The notes beneath the pieces were generated by a model, which worked only from the letters and a program-made list of their open reading frames with translations, had not been told where the DNA came from and did not search any database. The translations under genes and the position numbers were made by a program. Below are positions 33,204-42,610 of a DNA stretch of 64,000 nucleotides, piece by piece (position 1 is the first letter of the stretch; every line of letters starts with the position of its first letter). Origin of the DNA: Lucinisca nassula (Eukaryota > Mollusca > Bivalvia > Lucinida > Lucinidae); assembly GCA_963580285.1 (NCBI GenBank), contig OY757013.1:156229900-156293899 (forward strand), read 5' to 3'.

Positions 33204-35111
33204 AGCTCACCTGTCACGTAGTGACGAGGTGAGCTTTTGAGCTTTTGTGATCACTTTTCGTCCGTCGTCAGTGCGTGTGTGCGTAAACTTTTTCTTCAAA
33301 TGACATCTCCTCCTAAACCACTGATCGGATTTTGACCAAACTTCACAGGAATGATCCTTAGGTGGTCCTCTTTCAAAGTTGTTCAAATGGTTCCTGTCCA
33401 TTGCACATCTAGGTCACAGGAGCTAAAAATAGATTTTTTAAATGAAAACTTTAAAAATCTTCTCCTCTGAAACCGCAAGGCCCAGGTCTTCGATATTTGG
33501 TATAAGCTTCATCTAGTGGACCTCTACTAAGATTGTTCAAATTATAGCCCTGGGGGCCAAAATGCCCCCGCCCCGGGGGCCTTTGGTTTTACATGGGCTT
33601 ATATAGGGAAAATCATTAAAAAATCTTCTTCTCTGAAACCACAAGGCCCAGGTCTTTAATATTTGATGTGAAGCTTTACCTGGTAAACCTCTACTAAGAT
33701 TGTTCAAATTATAGCCTTGGGGCCAAAAATGCCCCCGCCCCGGGGCGTTTGGTTTTCATAGGCTTATACAGGGAAAATCTTTAAAAATCTTCTTCTCTTA
33801 AACCGCAAGGCCCAGATCTTTGATATTTGGTATGAAGCTTCATCTAGTGGACCTCTTTCAAGATTGTTCAAATTATAGCCCTGGGGGCAAAAATGCCCCC
33901 GCCCTGGGGGCCTATGGTTTTACATAGGCTTATGTAGGGAAAATCATTAAAAAATCTTCTTCTCTGAAACCACAAGGCCCAGGTCTTTAATATTTGGTGT
34001 GAAGCTTTACCTGGTGGACCTCTACTAAGATTGTTCAAATTATAGCCTTTGGGCCAAAAATGCCCCCGCCCCGGGGGCCTTTGGTTTTACATAGGCTTAT
34101 ACAGGGAAAATCTTTAAAAATCTTCTCTGAAACCCAAAGCCCAGATCTTTGATATTTGGTGTGAAGCTTCATCTAGTGGACCTCTACCAAGATTGTTCAA
34201 ATTATAGCACTGGGGGCCAAAATGCCCCCATCCCGGGGGCCTATGGTTTTACATAGGCTTATATAGGGAAAATCATTAAAAAATCTTCTTCTCTGAAACC
34301 ACAAGGCCCAGGTCTTTAATGTTTGGTGTGAAGCTTTACCTGGTGGACCTTTACTAAGATTGTTCAAATTATAGCCTTGGGGCCAAAAATGCCCCGCCCC
34401 GGGGGCCTTTGGTTTTACATAGGCTTATACAGGGAAAATCTTTAAAAATCTTCTTCTCTGAAACCGCAAGGCCCAGATCTTTGATATTTGGTGTGAAGCT
34501 CCATCTAGTGGACCTCTACCAAGATTGATCAAATTATAGCTCTGGGGGCCAAAATGCCCCATCCCCGGGGACCTATGGTTTTACATAGGCTTATATAGGG
34601 AAAATCATTAAAACATCTTCTTCTCTGAAACCACAAGGCCCAGGTGTTTAATATTTGGTGTGAAGCTTAACCTGGTGGACCTTTACTAAGATTGTTCAAA
34701 TTATAGCCTTGGGGCCAAAAATGCCCCCGCCCCGGGGGCCTTTGGTTTTACATAGGCTTATACAGGGAAAATCTTAAAAAAAATCTTCTTCTCTGAAACC
34801 GCAAAGCCCAGATCTTTGGTATTTGGTGTAAAGCTTCATCTAGTGTACCTCTTTCAAGATTGTTCAAATTATAGCCCTGGGGCCGAAAATGCCCCCACCC
34901 CGGGACCCTTTGGTTTTTCATAGGCTTACATAGGGAAAACCTTTAAAAATCTTCTTGCCTGAAACCAGAAGGCCCAGGTCTTTGATATTTGGTGTGAAGC
35001 TTCATCTATCGGACCATTACCAAGTTTGTTCAAATTATAGCCCTTGGGCCTAGAATGTACTGGAGACACTAATTCTCAGGTGAGCGATTCAGGGCCCTCT
35101 GGGCCTTCTTG
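33204..35111 (+). mobile_element. 1.9-kb AGCTCACC element with internal tandem repeats
   Basis: A T run precedes AGCTCACCTGTCACGTAGTG, which self-pairs with GACGAGGTGAGCTT next to it. The body is about 11 diverged units of roughly 145-150 bp (CTTCTCTGAAACCGCAAGGC, TGAAGCTTCATCTAGTGGAC, GATTGTTCAAATTATAGC, GCCCCGGGGGCC). The right end reads CAGGTGAGCGATTCAGGGCC then CTCTGGGCCTTCTTG before TTT. No transposase and no clear target duplication are seen. Confidence 0.85.
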
Positions 35112-35842
35112 TTTAACACATGCCGCAAATGGGCCACTTTCCAATATCGTCTCCCATTGGCTGGTGCAAAAATACCTGTCAATATAGACCACACCTACTG
35201 ATTTGTGGCATGTGTGCTTTCAACACAAAAAGTGGCGCCGCATTTGATCTTTTACTGGTATTGCATAAGGGGCCTAAATTAGCGTCTGAATTTACCGCTT
35301 CTGTAATTTTGAACGCATGTCCCAATAAAAACATACGTACATAAGAATCGCCAATAGTGAATTTTACGTGTACAATGGCAAAAAGTTGGCATCAAATACG
35401 CAGAATCCTGCGTTTCCGAGAGCTCTGTTGAACCTAAAACAGCTGGATGAGTGGCAAACAGAGCTTACCATGTTGAGCCGACCAACATTTTGGGACATCT
35501 CATCTGGATCTACTCTGTTTGCTCAGGCCTGCAGGGTTTTCCCTGGCACACAAATTACTGTGTTTTGCTGCATTCCCGATGCAAATGTCCCGCATTTTGC
35601 ATACCAGTGCGCCCTTTCAGGCACAATTTGATGTTTTCTGCGTATGGTTTGGTTCAATATCAAACTCCTTGAATAGATGCTTGAATCTGCACCTTGAAGT
35701 GCCTTGTAATCATCTATGCATTTTGATTAATTTATATGGTTCCCCACTTATAACTTGGCTGTTTGCGAAAATGGTCGAGTGCACGGAACAATACTTGTTG
35801 ACAAAACATGTTTGCTAAAAATGTTCTTTTCTTCCTCTGCAG
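35112..35842. other. Gene-less tract 5' of the SH3 gene exons
   Basis: A subfamily J hairpin remnant lies at 35436-35535 (AAACAGCTGGATGAGTGGCA ... CATCTCATCTGGATCTACTC). The overlapping short frames at 35120-35818 are not convincing exons. The gene's promoter and start exon were not found here and may lie further upstream. Confidence 0.5.
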
Positions 35843-35953
35843 AAGATTCTGCGGCTTCGCAAGGAAAATCAACTATATCTTCTGCAGAGGAAGAAGAGGG
35901 ACAAAATCTTTTACAGAATAAGACTTCCACTAGTGCAGAAGCAATCTCCACAA
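35843..35953 (+). CDS. SH3KBP1/CD2AP: Tentative acidic cassette exon 5' of SH3-A
   Basis: A pyrimidine-rich acceptor (TTCTTTTCTTCCTCTGCAG) precedes 111 nt that are open in the phase needed to join the SH3-A exon and end at CACAA|GTAAAAG. Entry and exit are both phase 1, so the exon could be skipped without a frame change. The product is Ser/Glu-rich (EDSAASQGKSTISS, then AEEEEGQNLLQ). A 17-bp inverted repeat CTTCCTCTGCAGAAGAT (35831) / ATCTTCTGCAGAGGAAG (35877) spans the acceptor. The donor is only moderate and the peptide matches nothing I recognise, so this may be a chance exon. Confidence 0.35.
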
Positions 35954-36028
35954 GTAAAAGCCACGGATGTTTTCTGACAAGTGGTTAGATTTGTATTCAT
36001 GGCTTTGCTGGGATGACAAGTTGTGCGG

Positions 36029-36216
36029 TCCAACAACATCATTAGTTAACTTATTGTCAAAACTTTGATTATTTAATATTGCAAAAATGATAAAATTTTT
36101 GCTGAAAATATTTTTTCAGGAAAAATACCAAAATTAGATATTGTACTTGCTAGAACAGTTAGCAAACAGACCTCTAACAAGCTTATAAAGCTAACAAGGC
36201 TTTGAACAACTGGCCC
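36029..36216 (-). mobile_element. Family F MITE (GGGGCCAGTTGTTCAAAG)
   Basis: In reverse it begins CTGGGGCCAGTTGTTCAAAG, then TTAGCTTTATAAGCTTGTTA, GTTCTAGCAAGTACAATATC, and ends near TTAACTAATGATG. Related copies occur at 48962-49206 and 50155-50375, with a partial one at 36290-36370. The two complete copies have inverted ends (GGGGCCAGTT / AACTGGCCCC). Confidence 0.75.
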
Positions 36217-36435
36217 CAGTTCACTTAATATGGCAAATATACCAATATTTTTGCAGAAAAAAAATGTGAGCAGAAGCTGCTCACATTTTTTTTTCAGCAT
36301 AAATGTGGCTGTATTAGATATTGTACTTACTAGAACAGTTAACAGTTTGACCCCTAATAAGCTTATTAAGCAAAAAATGCCCTGGAGTTTTGTTCAAGCC
36401 TCTAAAGTTTATCATATTCTTTCTGCATGTTCCAG

Positions 36436-36593
36436 TTGAGGTGGAGGTGGAGTTCAAGTATGCTGCTGAGCAACCCGATGAACTGTCAATCAATGTCGGG
36501 GACATCATCAAAAATGTTGTCATGTCCGAGGGTGGCTGGTGGGAGGGAGAACTCAATGGCAAAAAAGGCATGTTCCCAGATAACTTTGTAAAG
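36436..36593 (+). CDS. SH3KBP1/CD2AP: SH3-A exon
   Basis: The acceptor is TGTTCCAG|TT and the donor AAAG|GTAAGT; 158 nt, phase 1 in, phase 0 out. It encodes essentially one complete SH3 domain: [11 protein letters not shown] (the ALYDY position), [11 protein letters not shown] (RT loop), [13 protein letters not shown] (the WW pair that forms the peptide groove) and MFPDNFVK (the terminal strand with Pro and the conserved FPxNFV). Order and wording closely match the first SH3 of CIN85/CD2AP. Such domains bind PxxxPR motifs rather than classical PxxP. A TIR element starts 48 bp after the donor and a GGGGCCAGTT-type MITE precedes the exon. Confidence 0.93.
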
Positions 36594-36641
36594 GTAAGTT
36601 GTTCCTTGATTTTCTCTTTAAATTTATGGCGTCTACATATA

Positions 36642-37948
36642 CCGTAAAAATTCGGCTATAAGGCGATTCGGCTATAAGACGGGACCCCTTTTTCAGTTAT
36701 TCTAAAGTGGGATTTTGCTTATACTCTTTTATAAGACGGGTCAAATTTTTGCCATATCTGTCGGGGCCTATCTGCTACCGCCAGATGCTATTAAGATGTG
36801 AGAAATCGGCCTTTTTTCGTCAGAAAACCCCTCTACTTACCCCTCATTTCCCGCCACAAAATTTAGAAATAATTGTTGCAGCTTTTTTATAAGTAACTGA
36901 TCGTTTTTTTTTTTTATCGGGGAACACAACACCTAGCTATTCAGTTTCAGAACCAACGCCCCAACTAGCACAAAAAAGCGGCAAACGTCGGGCCGATACG
37001 TCGTATCGCAGTCGGCCCGGTACATGCTTTGCTGGCTTAGGCTACACAGACTTCTATTTAATAGACGACAGGGGCTGACAAATCCATTTCCCGGCCGTCC
37101 GGGACAAGACCGACATCACGCCGGGCAGGTGCACTTTGACCGTATGACGCTCGGTCGGGACAAGTGCAAAAAAAAAAAAGAAGTCTTTTGGAGTCCTTAA
37201 ATACGGTAAAACTAACCCAGTAAGTAAATCGCTGTCAATTCAGAGACAAACCATCTGTGTATTTATTACGGTTCAAGTATGACACTATTGTTAATCCCTG
37301 TCGTATAATTGCCACCCTGCGGTGCGTGTCGATAAGGTGTGAAAATATGGTCAAGTTATGTCTCTAATTTGCGTTTATCCTCCAGTCATAAAATTTAATC
37401 CACAATCAGTGTGAAACTGATTTAATTGCTCTAACGGTAGATGTTTGCATTATAAAATCGGACTTTTCTACGACCTCATGAATGGTTATGTTTTGGCGCC
37501 AAATAGCAGAGGTTGGCGGGAAAAGTCGAAAGCTGTTGTTGGTTATTGACACGGAGCTTCTGGGGATAATTTTGGAGCTGTGCAAAGCACTGATTTTCTA
37601 TCCACCTCTATTCACAACCGCTTAGCTCTCGAGAAAATATTTTTTTTTACCGGTTCCACACATTTTTTTTATGAAAGAGATACATGCAATGACATTAAAC
37701 ACGTGTGGGGGTAATGGCGTCGGATGACGTCATTTTCCGATCGCGTGCAGAAAAATCGTAGCGGTGGTTTGTGGGCGGCGATTTATATCAATTCATAAAT
37801 CACCGATCGGCTTTTTCCGTATGTCTGGTCTTCGCCGGACATTGCCGGAAAAAAGCCTGCAGTCCATGACCTCGGCTATAAGACGGGGTCGTTTTTTTGG
37901 GCTCATTTTGGAGGGAAAAATCCTCGTCTTATAGCCGAATTTTTACGG
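36642..37948. mobile_element. 1.3-kb TIR element with TA duplication in intron
   Basis: CCGTAAAAATTCGGCTATAA at the left and TTATAGCCGAATTTTTACGG at the right are perfect inverted repeats, with TA on both sides (36640-36641 and 37949-37950). Further GGCTATAAGACGGG repeats lie just inside each end. The core 37254-37775 is shared with 27216-27740. A TA duplication fits Tc1/mariner-like elements, but no transposase is present. Confidence 0.87.
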
Positions 37949-38021
37949 TAAGGGAAAACTGTGTTGCTATTTTGACAAAAAAAAAACACTTTTACTTCCA
38001 ATAAAAGAAAGAGCACATTAA

Positions 38022-38394
38022 GGGGAATGGAAACACCTAGCACAGGGATACAGACTAACAAGCGACCAGTCACCCAAGGCGCCTAAGTTTCGAATAAAAC
38101 TGCCTATTAACTTTTGTAAAATTTGGATTTATGGTATTCTGGGTGCCTAAAGCAAAATGATTAGTCTGTATCCCTGTAGCACAGTTTCCCTGCAATTTTT
38201 CAAAGGGAGACAACATTCGGGACTTCCTGTTCACTTTTCTATAGGCTGAGTCCCACCGAAAAAGGGGTCTACTCTTAAAGGAAAGAATTTGCTCCTTAGG
38301 AGCAAATTGTTTCCTTTAAGAGTTGAGCCGTATTGACATGGGAGACAAAATTCTTTTGCAGGAGTTGCCTCCCCTGAAGGTGTTACCATTCCCC
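38022..38394. mobile_element. 373-bp TTAA-flanked MITE with a nested hAT-like MITE
   Basis: GGGGAATGG..ACACCT and AGGTGTTACCATTCCCC are inverted ends with TTAA outside (38018-38021 and 38395-38398). At 38043-38176 a smaller element is nested, bounded by CAGGGATACAGACTAA and TTAGTCTGTATCCCTG. An AGGAGCAAATT palindrome lies at 38290-38310. Confidence 0.85.
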
Positions 38395-38470
38395 TTAAGT
38401 TGAGAAATTTCTGCTACTGCCTTGTAGTTGTACAGAGACGTTGCTGCCAGTTAGAATGACAATTCTGAGT

Positions 38471-38560
38471 GAATCATGTGCAATGATGTGTGGTTGAGAG
38501 CACAAATTTTGAATTCTGTAACAGGTGCTCCCAACCACACACGATTGCGCATGATTCACA
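38471..38560. repeat. Inverted repeat of 30-bp arms
   Basis: GAATCATGTGCAATGATGTG then GTTGAGAGC is mirrored by GCTCCCAACCACACACGATT then GCGCATGATTC. It is a small palindrome or MITE in the intron. A TG microsatellite follows at 38628-38655. Confidence 0.72.
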
Positions 38561-38891
38561 CAGAAAATGATTACACAACATAATTATATATTATTTCTTT
38601 TTGCCAAAGATGTGAATTGGGGCCTTTTTGTTTGTTTGTTTGTGTGTGTGTGTGCTTTTTGTTTAAATCAGTAAAATACAAAGGTGTCACTGTCATAGTT
38701 AATTGCTTTGGCTGCCATTTAAATTTAACATGTTTAAAGGGTAAATCTCCTTTGGACCGTAACTGGATAGGACTATCCCAAAGAGACACATAAAGTATAG
38801 CACTGTGCATAAAGAGTTACTGAGTAGAAGACAATTTTTCCTTCTGCAGCTTTCAAATGACAAGGCTGACCTAGTCTTCACTATAGTACCG

Positions 38892-39054
38892 CAGGGGTAC
38901 AGACTAAGCATTTTGCTTTAGGCGCCCAGACTGCCATAAATCCAAATTTTACATCAATAGGCATTTTTATTCGAAACTTAGGCGCCCAGTAAAAAATTTA
39001 GGCACCTTGGGCGACACCTTGGGCGACTGGGCCCCTTGTTAGTCTGTATCCCTG
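38892..39054. mobile_element. hAT-like MITE (CAGGGxTACAGACTAA ends)
   Basis: CAGGGGTACAGACTAAGCAT at the left and TTAGTCTGTATCCCTG at the right. The interior GCGCCCAG and TTCGAAACTTAGGCGCC match the copy at 38043-38176. CAGGG termini are typical of hAT elements; the short flanking GTACC match is only a partial target duplication. Confidence 0.78.
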
Positions 39055-39074
39055 GTACCATATTTACCACATGT

Positions 39075-39195
39075 ATTAGGACAGATAGGCCTGAGCAAAC
39101 AGTGTAAACCTATATGAGATGCTGCGGAAGACGGCATCTCATCAGGGTCTACATTGTTTGCCACTAATCCAGCTGTGTTTAGACACAACAGCAGG
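39075..39195 (-). mobile_element. Hairpin MITE, subfamily J
   Basis: GCCTGAGCAAACAGTGTAAA, ATGAGATGCTGCGGAAGACGGCATCTCAT split over the stem, GGGTCTACATTGTTTGCCAC, TAATCCAGCTGTGTTTAGAC. It ends about 100 bp before the next coding exon. Confidence 0.75.
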
Positions 39196-39300
39196 TAGTA
39201 GTTGTACTTAATCTAAAATGAATACTAAGTATGGTAAGGAGTTGAGGAGTGTCTGAATATTTACTGTAAATAATATGTTACCTTCCACTCTTTTCATTAG

Positions 39301-39436
39301 GTGATTAAGAAAGAAGAGAAACAAGAGCCTAAAGAACCAAAAACAGTGCAAGCTTCAAAAAGACAGTCTGTGAAAGATTTAGCGAACAAACTGAAAGATC
39401 AAGTACATGAAGGGCCTGTTCCTGCAAGAAAAAAAG
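39301..39436 (+). CDS. SH3KBP1/CD2AP: Linker exon between SH3-A and SH3-B
   Basis: The acceptor CTCTTTTCATTAG|GTG is strong; the donor is AAAAAAG|GTAATT; 136 nt, phase 0 in, phase 1 out. The product starts VIKKEEKQEPKEPK, immediately continuing the last SH3-A strand, then carries ASKRQSVKDLANKLKDQ and ends GPVPARKK. It is highly charged, Lys-rich and probably flexible, with one short likely helix (SVKDLANKLKDQV). The family has a comparable basic linker between SH3-A and SH3-B, but sequence there is poorly conserved. Placement rests on phase agreement with both neighbours and on position. Confidence 0.82.
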
Positions 39437-39540
39437 GTAATTGTCACAGTCACAAGTACATTTGTGGAACGCATGATCTGGGTCGAGTTGCACAAAGTAT
39501 TGGTAGCTAAGTTAGTGGTCAAAAATGTTATCTTTCTTAA

Positions 39541-39745
39541 CCCTTGTCCTGCTGAGCCCGGATATGCCTTACCTTTCAAACAATGTAGATCCAGATCAGA
39601 TGGCTTCTGAAGAAGCCATCTGATCAGGATCTACATTGTTTGCCATTCAGATTGTGAATTTGTTGCAATGATTTGCATCAAGTAATCTGATTGGTTGATA
39701 ATCAGTAGTGGGTGTGGCATATTTGAATATTCAGCAGAACAAGGG
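39541..39745 (+). mobile_element. TTAA-flanked hairpin MITE, subfamily I (best copy)
   Basis: CCCTTGTCCTGCTGA / TCAGCAGAACAAGGG ends with TTAA outside (39537-39540 and 39746-39749). Hairpin: CAAACAATGTAGATCCAGAT, stem GATGGCTTCTGAAGAAGCCATC, ATCAGGATCTACATTGTTTG. It starts about 100 bp after the linker exon donor. Confidence 0.88.
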
Positions 39746-40059
39746 TTAAACAAGATAGTCTGCCAAGCAGATGATTTAGCAGGACATCACAGGACAGCAT
39801 ATATGTTTCTCTGTTTCATACCTGGATTCAAAGTTGAAAGGAAAGAGCTGTTAAATCCGGTTGACAGTACATGTACATGTATTCAGTCAATTAAATCAGT
39901 GAAGTGTGAAAACGCTTTTATATGAGACAATGAAACCAGGATAATGCACTGCAGACATCGGGTCCCTATTTGGTAATATTTTATAGATTTGTTTAGTTTT
40001 GAAATATGCTGTTTCAGTGGGCCAGCTCCAGTGGAAAACTGCAACACTTCCTTTCTACA

Positions 40060-40300
40060 GAAAAGTTTATTTGGAGCTTAGCAGCCCTGTCAACACTCTT
40101 TAGGCCATGTCTGACTTTTCTGGACAGACTTGAGCTGTTAAACAGTACAATCAGAAGCTGACAATTGCCCTTCTTGAATCAGCCCAATGAAGAGAATGAT
40201 GGTAGAAAACATTTAATGACCAAACTCCATGAATGAAATTTGCTGCCCATCAGAGAGCAGACATGCAACCACTTAAGCGCCAGCCGAATCTAAATGAAAC
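40060..40300 (-). mobile_element. Degenerate family A SINE
   Basis: GGAGCTTAGCAGCCCTGTCA, ACACTCTTTAGGCCAT, GAAGCTGACAATTGCCCTTC and a weak tRNA-like head near 40265-40300 follow the reverse family A layout with many changes. Confidence 0.6.
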
Positions 40301-40554
40301 ACCGAGAATGGCTCAGAAATGCTAATTTTATGGGATTTTAAGATTCCACAGTTAAAAAAAGGTCATTTTCCTATGAGTATTTTAGATTTCACAGATCAAA
40401 ATAATACAAAAAGGGCTGAAAGTGATATATTCCTTTTGGTATCTGAGATTTCACAGGTTGAAAGAAAAAAGAGCTTTAAAGTGTCACCCATATTTCAATC
40501 TGTTTTAGATTGCTCAGTTCCACAGAAAATAAGGGCTGAAAGTGATATATTTGT

Positions 40555-42035
40555 ATACATCATGTGAACAAGTTCGTGAAACACCCCCTTAAACCCCACT
40601 TTATACAGAGAAAACTGGGGTTTACAGGACCATTATTTTTAGCTCACCTGTCACGTAGTGATGAGGTGAGCTTATGGGATCACTTTTTGTCTGTCGTGCG
40701 TCTGTCCATAAACTTTTTCTTCAAACGACATCTCCTCCTAAACCAGTGATCGTATTTTGACCAAACTTCACAGGAATGATCCTTAGGTGGTCCCCTTTCA
40801 AAGTTGTTCAAATAGTTCTGGTCCATTGCACATGTAGGTCACGGGAGCTAAAAATAGATTTTTTTTACTGAAAACTTAAAAAATCTTCTTCTCTGAAACA
40901 GCAGGGTCCACATCTTTGATATTTGGTATGAAGCTTTATCTAGTGGACCTCTACCAAGATTGTTCAAATTATAGCCCTGGGGCCAAAAATGCCCCCGCGC
41001 CGGGGCCCACAGGTTTCACAGACTTTTATAGTGAAAACCTTTAAAAATCTTCTAGTCTTAAACCAGAAGGCCCAGATCGTTGATATTTGGTATGAAGCTT
41101 CATCTAGTGAACCTCTACCAAGGTTGTTCAAAATATAGTCCTGGCGCCAAAAATGCCCCCCCCCCCCCTCGCGCCGGGCCTACTGGTTTCACATAGGGGT
41201 ACATGGAAAAAACCTTCAAAAATCTTCTCTTGTGAAACAAGAAGGCCCAGATCTTTGATGTTTGGTATGAAGCGTCATCTAGTGGACCTCTACCAAGATT
41301 ATTCAAATTATAGCTCTAGGGCCATAAATGTCCCCTCGCAGGGGCCCACCAGTTAAACATAGACTTATTTAGGGAAAAACCTTTAAAAATCTTCTTGTCT
41401 GAAACCGGAAGGCCCAGGTCTTTGATATCTAGTGGACCTCTATCAAGATTGTCCAAATTATAGCCCTTTGGCCAAAAATGCCCCCGCGCCGGGGCCCACC
41501 GGTTTTACATAGACTTATATAGGGAAAACCTTTAAAAATCTTCTTGTCTGAAACCAGAAGGCCCAGATCGTATATATTTGGTATGAAGCTTCATCTAGTG
41601 GACCTCTACCAAGTTTGTACAAATTATAGCCCTGGGGCCATAGATGCCCCCGCGCCAGGGCCCCCTGGTTTCACATTGGCGTATATAGGGAAAACGTTTA
41701 AAAATCTTCTTGTCTGAAACCAGAAGGCCCAGGTCTTTGATATTTGTTATGAAGCTTCATCTAGTGGATCACTACCAGGTTTTTCAAATTATAGCCCTTG
41801 GGCCAAGAATGTACTAGAGACACTGACACTCAGGTGAGCGATCCAGGGCCCTGTTGGCCCTCTTGTTCTTATTTCTGTTCCAAGACATAGGTTGTGGGTA
41901 CTCCTTAGAACTGCCTGAATGAGGCAGTTCTAACGGGCATCCACAATCTATGTTTGCAGTATAAATAAGAAAAATATCATAAATTTCATCAGAAAAGTAG
42001 CCATTTTGGAGATCTGGAAAAAATGCACTATATCG
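40555..42035. mobile_element. Family D MITE split by an AGCTCACC element
   Basis: The left part (40555-40640: CACCCCCTTAAACCCCACTT, GGGGTTTACAGGACC) and right part (41866-42035: GGTTGTGGGTACTCCTTAGA, ACTGCCTGAATGAGGCAGTT, CAATCTATGTTTGCAG) rejoin into a normal family D sequence such as that at 57052 or 19740. This gives an empty-site comparison for the inserted element. Confidence 0.8.
40641..41865 (+). mobile_element. 1.2-kb AGCTCACC element
   Basis: A T run then AGCTCACCTGTCACGTAGTG; about seven diverged units of 140-150 bp; right end CAGGTGAGCGATCCAGGGCC ... GGCCCTCTTG then TT. Compared with the empty site, the junction leaves at most a TT duplication. Confidence 0.87.
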
Positions 42036-42135
42036 CATGGATGTTTTACTGTAATATAGGCATGGTAACTGTTTGATATTTCACAGGTCAAAAGGAAAGA
42101 GCAATAAAGTAATCTATACCTGTTGTTTTTTTTAG

Positions 42136-42242
42136 ATTCCACGGTTAGAAAGAAAAGAGCTAAAGTAATATATTCCTATGAGCCAGAGAATGAGGATGAG
42201 ATCAAATTAGAAGTTGGAGACATGGTAGATGTATTAAAACAA
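42136..42242 (+). CDS. SH3KBP1/CD2AP: SH3-B, N-terminal half exon
   Basis: The acceptor is GTTGTTTTTTTTAG|AT and the donor AAACAA|GTAAGT; 107 nt, phase 1 in, phase 0 out. The product is D-STVRKKRAKVIYSYEPENE followed by DEIKLEVGDMVDVLKQ. This gives the first strand (KVIYSYEP at the ALYDY position), the acidic RT loop ENEDEIKLEVGD and the strand leading to the WW motif on the next exon. A basic RKKRAK precedes it, as in CIN85 and CD2AP where Arg/Lys-rich residues precede SH3-B. Confidence 0.9.
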
Positions 42243-42589
42243 GTAAGTGGCCAGGACTTGTCTAGAAGATCTTCCACTTCTTCATAGGGCTGCAACGATT
42301 CAGGTTTCTTTCAGTTCTCTTTAATTTCGGTTATTGATCTTCGATTTTTGGTTTGACTGTCTCACTGTCATGAATACAAATCTCACTAAAGAATATAAAA
42401 AACACAAATCTTGTTGACAAAACTTCTTATGATTGACTAGGGGCTGAAAATCTGTCTTCCTTGTAGAGCAGCGGTGGGAACTGGTTGGGTATGGCGAAGG
42501 TGTTGAATATCTTGCGTCACTGGTGCGCCCAACTGATATTGGCTTACAGTAAGGCAAACCCTGCTATCCTTGTAGCAGGTAAGGGTAGA

Positions 42590-42602
42590 GGGGGGGGGGG
42601 GG
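42590..42602 (+). repeat. Poly-G run
   Basis: A run of about 13 G just before the T run that receives the next AGCTCACC element. Confidence 0.9.
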
Positions 42603-42610
42603 GTGTTTTT

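Noticed and set aside
33204..35111. Helitron assignment for the AGCTCACC elements
   Set aside because: Tandem interiors and minimal duplication are reminiscent, but the termini do not read 5'-TC and CTRR-3' on either strand; left unassigned.
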